A DNA stretch of 8,026 bases from Rickettsiaceae bacterium. GTDB lineage: Bacteria; Pseudomonadota; Alphaproteobacteria; Rickettsiales; Rickettsiaceae. Positions 6,456 through 8,026 of the stretch are shown here, piece after piece (the first letter of the stretch is position 1; every line of letters starts with the position of its first letter). The stretch lies in the NCBI GenBank assembly GCA_017995275.1, contig JAGOJE010000038.1, forward strand, positions 1 through 8,026, written 5' to 3'. The position numbers and the translations under genes were made by a program. Under the pieces are notes generated by a model that saw only the letters and a list, made by a program, of their open reading frames with translations, searched no databases and was not told the origin of the DNA.

Positions 6456-6464
6456 TTTAAAGAG
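6453..6464. repeat. 12-bp perfect palindrome beside the hairpin
   Basis: CTCTTTAAAGAG is self-complementary. It begins inside the last 3 bases of the 43-nt hairpin arm and ends 5 nt before the cspA stop codon. Because it shares those bases with the hairpin, the two structures would compete in RNA. As DNA it could be an operator half-site pair. Confidence 0.5.
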
Positions 6465-6469
6465 CTATA

Positions 6470-6673
6470 TTATAGAACTTCAATACTTACTGCTGAAGTT
6501 TTTCCTTTGTTTGTAGCTATTTCATAGCTGATTCTTTGACCTTCTTCCAAAGTATCAAGACCTATTTCTTTAAGAGCGGTAATATGAATAAACACATCTT
6601 GACCATTCTCTTCTGATTTTACAAAACCATATCCTTTTGTAGGATTAAACCATTTTACGATTCCTGTTGACAT
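6470..6673 (-). CDS. cspA: Cold-shock domain protein (CspA family)
   Basis: This is a single-stranded RNA/DNA-binding chaperone with one cold-shock domain. It melts mRNA secondary structure and is often induced in cold or stationary phase, though some family members are constitutive. Its 67 residues match the family's usual 65-70. It opens STGIVKWFNPTKGYGFVK, with RNP1 KGYGFVK at 13-19 and RNP2 DVFIH at 26-30, and keeps the GQDVFIHITALKEIGLDTLEEGQ stretch. I take the ATG at 6673-6671; a TTG four codons earlier lies in its ribosome-binding sequence GGGAAGAGAA. A strong promoter sits 30-55 nt upstream, giving a leader of only about 22 nt. The long, structured cold-sensing leader of E. coli cspA is therefore absent. 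The helicase gene follows after a structured spacer. Confidence 0.96.
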   Translation of the reverse strand: MSTGIVKWFNPTKGYGFVKSEENGQDVFIHITALKEIGLDTLEEGQRISYEIATNKGKTSAVSIEVL

Positions 6674-6701
6674 TTCTCTTCCCAAAAATTTTAATTAATA
6701 A

Positions 6702-6729
6702 AGTATACTAGGCAAGTTTTTTTACTCAA
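6702..6729 (-). promoter_or_regulatory. Sigma70-type promoter of cspA
   Basis: On the minus strand, TTGAGT (6729-6724) and TATACT (6707-6702) are 16 bp apart. They match four and five of the six consensus bases respectively. Transcription would start near 6695, about 22 nt before the ATG. The 7-base A tract in the spacer is a further typical feature of AT-rich bacterial promoters. Confidence 0.7.
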
Positions 6730-7135
6730 AGATTTAGAAATTAACCAAAGATGAATTAGATGTGTGATAGAACATTTATTAGATTTTAGAAGAGAAATTT
6801 GTTAGCCCCAGAAATTACTTCCCAGAATTTGAAAACACCACTTAATAACGTAAAAACTATTAACATTCAACTACTCATATTGGGATATAAGTAACGCCAA
6901 AGTCAAATTGATTATCAAACCGTTTAAATAAAAAACTTAAGACCCATTATAAAGATAATTAATAAAAAATCAAGCTATATATTAGCAACTTATAAACAAA
7001 GAAGCTAATTCAGTAAAAAATACAAAGAATATGGAATAGTTTGGCACTCACAACACCAATATTTCACTTTCGCGTTATAAAAGCAACTCTCTAAAAATTT
7101 TTATGCCATAATTAGGCCCTATATTCATCTTTTAT
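6730..7135. other. Non-coding divergent spacer between cspA and virB8
   Basis: This stretch is very AT-rich with stops in all frames. The longest credible short frame is 26 codons on the minus strand (6866-6786) with no ribosome binding site. A weak 6-bp inverted repeat (ATTAGC at 6981-6986, GCTAAT at 7004-7009) is present. I see no RNA gene, insertion-sequence end or decayed coding region that I can recognise. Confidence 0.6.
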
Positions 7136-7176
7136 TTGTTGCGAAAAAAAATCATTGCCATAATCGTTCCTATGTT
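7104..7176. repeat. Imperfect direct repeat upstream of virB8, 52-bp period
   Basis: TGCCATAATTAGGCCCTATATT at 7104-7125 (shown here as its parts TGCCATAAT, then CCTATATT) recurs as TGCCATAAT then CCTATGTT at 7156-7176. The centres differ by a few bases and one gap. The start-to-start distance is 52 bp, close to five helical turns. Confidence 0.5.
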
Positions 7177-7184
7177 AATATAAG
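7136..7184 (+). promoter_or_regulatory. Candidate promoters of the virB8 operon
   Basis: Two overlapping options are visible. TTGTTG (7136-7141), 17 bp, CATAAT (7159-7164) would start a transcript near 7171 and keep AAGAAG (7182-7187) as ribosome binding site. TTGCCA (7155-7160), 18 bp, TATAAG (7179-7184) has better hexamers but would leave a leader of only about 7 nt without a binding site. I favour the first on leader grounds, the second on sequence. Confidence 0.4.
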
Positions 7185-7197
7185 AAGTTTTACATCA

Positions 7198-7947
7198 GTG
7201 TTTGATATAGCAGAATTTTTTAATAAAAAACCTTCTGATCAACAAGAAGCTGGAACCAACGCAGCCACCCCAACAACTAATGCAGAAAAAGCGGCAGAAG
7301 AAAGGGTTAAAGCAACATCTTTGCGTAATTGGTACGAAGAAAGATACGATAGTATGGTTGTACAACGCAATCTGCTGCTCCTTCTTGTATTTGTTTGTAT
7401 CGTTTCAGTTGTTTTATCTGTCATGTCCGTGACTAAAATAGCAACTTCCAAAAAATTTGACCCATTTGTTATACAAATAGATGAAAAAACTGGATCTGCA
7501 AAGGTTGTTACTCCTGTCGCAGAAGATATATTAACAAGAGATGACTCAATAACTCGTTATTTTATAAAGAAATATATTGTCGCGCGGGAGTCGTATAATC
7601 CAGTGGATTTTGCAACCCAAGGGATGGAGACCGTTAGAGTTTTATCTCACCCTATGATATTTATGTTATATAGATCATATATTAATGGACAAGATACAAA
7701 CCCAGTGACAAAATATGGGCAAAGTAATACCACTTATGTTACCATGAAATCTTGGTCTAGGATTGAAGAGAAGAAATATCTAGTGCGTTTTGCCATTCAT
7801 GAGACAGCTGGTAGTAAAAGAGTGTATAATAAGATAGCGGTTGTTCTTATAGAGTATGCTTCTATGGAACTTAGGGAAGAAGAAAGGGATATAAATCCTT
7901 TAGGTTTTCAAATAATGGGTTATGGAGTTAGTGATGACGATAGTTAG
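7198..7947 (+). CDS. virB8: Type IV secretion system inner-membrane protein VirB8 (rvh type)
   Basis: VirB8 is a bitopic inner-membrane component of the P-type T4SS that acts as an assembly factor bridging the inner-membrane complex and the VirB9/VirB10 core. The 249 residues show a polar cytoplasmic N-terminus (1-55), one transmembrane segment around 59-79, and a periplasmic NTF2-like domain to the end. The domain includes FDPFVIQIDEKTGSAKVV at 87-104, and the family's NPxG motif appears as NPLGF at 233-237. The start is GTG; no ATG, GTG or TTG lies upstream in frame before the stop at 7078, and AAGAAG is about 10 nt upstream. virB9 follows with a 14-nt overlap, so the two are translated together. 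In Rickettsiales virB8-virB9-virB10-virB11-virD4 usually form one cluster; the remainder would lie to the right. Confidence 0.95.
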   Translation: MFDIAEFFNKKPSDQQEAGTNAATPTTNAEKAAEERVKATSLRNWYEERYDSMVVQRNLLLLLVFVCIVSVVLSVMSVTKIATSKKFDPFVIQIDEKTGSAKVVTPVAEDILTRDDSITRYFIKKYIVARESYNPVDFATQGMETVRVLSHPMIFMLYRSYINGQDTNPVTKYGQSNTTYVTMKSWSRIEEKKYLVRFAIHETAGSKRVYNKIAVVLIEYASMELREEERDINPLGFQIMGYGVSDDDS

Positions 7948-8026
7948 TAGGCTTTTTTTAGTTTTGACATTGGTGTGCCTTTCATTTACCACCCTTGCCT
8001 TTGAAGATGAAGATATATCAATAACG
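7934..8026 (+). CDS. virB9: Type IV secretion system protein VirB9, N-terminus only
   Basis: The first 31 codons of a protein start at ATG 7934 inside the end of virB8. GGAG at 7924-7927 stands 6 nt upstream as ribosome binding site. The translation begins MTIVSRLFLVLTLVCL, then SFTTLAFEDEDIS. It is a clear Sec signal peptide: a short basic n-region, a hydrophobic core, and likely cleavage after TTLA. VirB9 is an exported component of the outer-membrane core complex, and its place directly after virB8 is the usual order. The visible part holds no VirB9 domain sequence, so the name rests on the neighbour, the overlap and the signal peptide. The gene continues past the right edge. Confidence 0.8.
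   Translation, partial: MTIVSRLFLVLTLVCLSFTTLAFEDEDISIT

Noticed and set aside
6786..6866. 26-codon minus-strand frame in the cspA-virB8 spacer, rather hydrophobic.
   Set aside because: There is no ribosome binding site and the length is within chance for this AT-rich stretch.
6730..7135. Possible pseudogene or mobile-element remnant in the long spacer.
   Set aside because: No protein-like translation, terminal inverted repeats or target duplications were seen on either strand.

Overview
The window is AT-rich, and its gene content suggests an obligate intracellular alphaproteobacterium of the order Rickettsiales. The main clues are an ankyrin-type protein, a virB8-virB9 pair of the P-type (rvh-like) type IV secretion system encoded away from other vir genes, an alphaproteobacterial phasin, and a ribosomal protein S12 carrying Pro at position 88. 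The family (Rickettsiaceae, Midichloriaceae or a relative) cannot be settled from this window.

Region 1-1700 (minus strand) is the classical str operon, rpsL-rpsG-fusA, tightly packed; fusA runs off the left edge. Region 1701-2132 is non-coding. It holds the likely rpsL promoter side, a 22-bp-period tandem repeat, and a good sigma70-type promoter for the ankyrin-like gene. That gene (2133-3128, plus) ends directly against a convergent phasin gene (3129-3617, minus) with no base between the stop codons. Next comes an RlmD/TrmA-family uracil-C5 RNA methyltransferase (3768-4994, plus). It converges on a minus-strand cold-adaptation pair: a cold-shock protein gene (6471-6673 region) followed by an RhlE-like DEAD-box RNA helicase (5051-6370). 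An elaborate 43-nt hairpin lies between these two.

Region 6674-7197 is a non-coding divergent intergenic region with a strong cspA promoter at one end and virB8 promoter candidates plus a 52-bp-spaced imperfect repeat at the other. The window ends with virB8 (7198-7947) and the first 31 codons of virB9, which overlaps virB8 by 14 nt.

Functionally, most genes are housekeeping: translation (S12, S7, EF-G), RNA modification and RNA remodelling. The secretion genes and the ankyrin-like protein are the host-interaction component. I see no clearly new multi-gene system. The most interesting points are the structured cspA-helicase spacer, the uncharacterised ankyrin-like protein, and several family-level residue changes: S12 Pro88, Asn in methyltransferase motif IV, DETD in the helicase, and a Cys-rich phasin tail.
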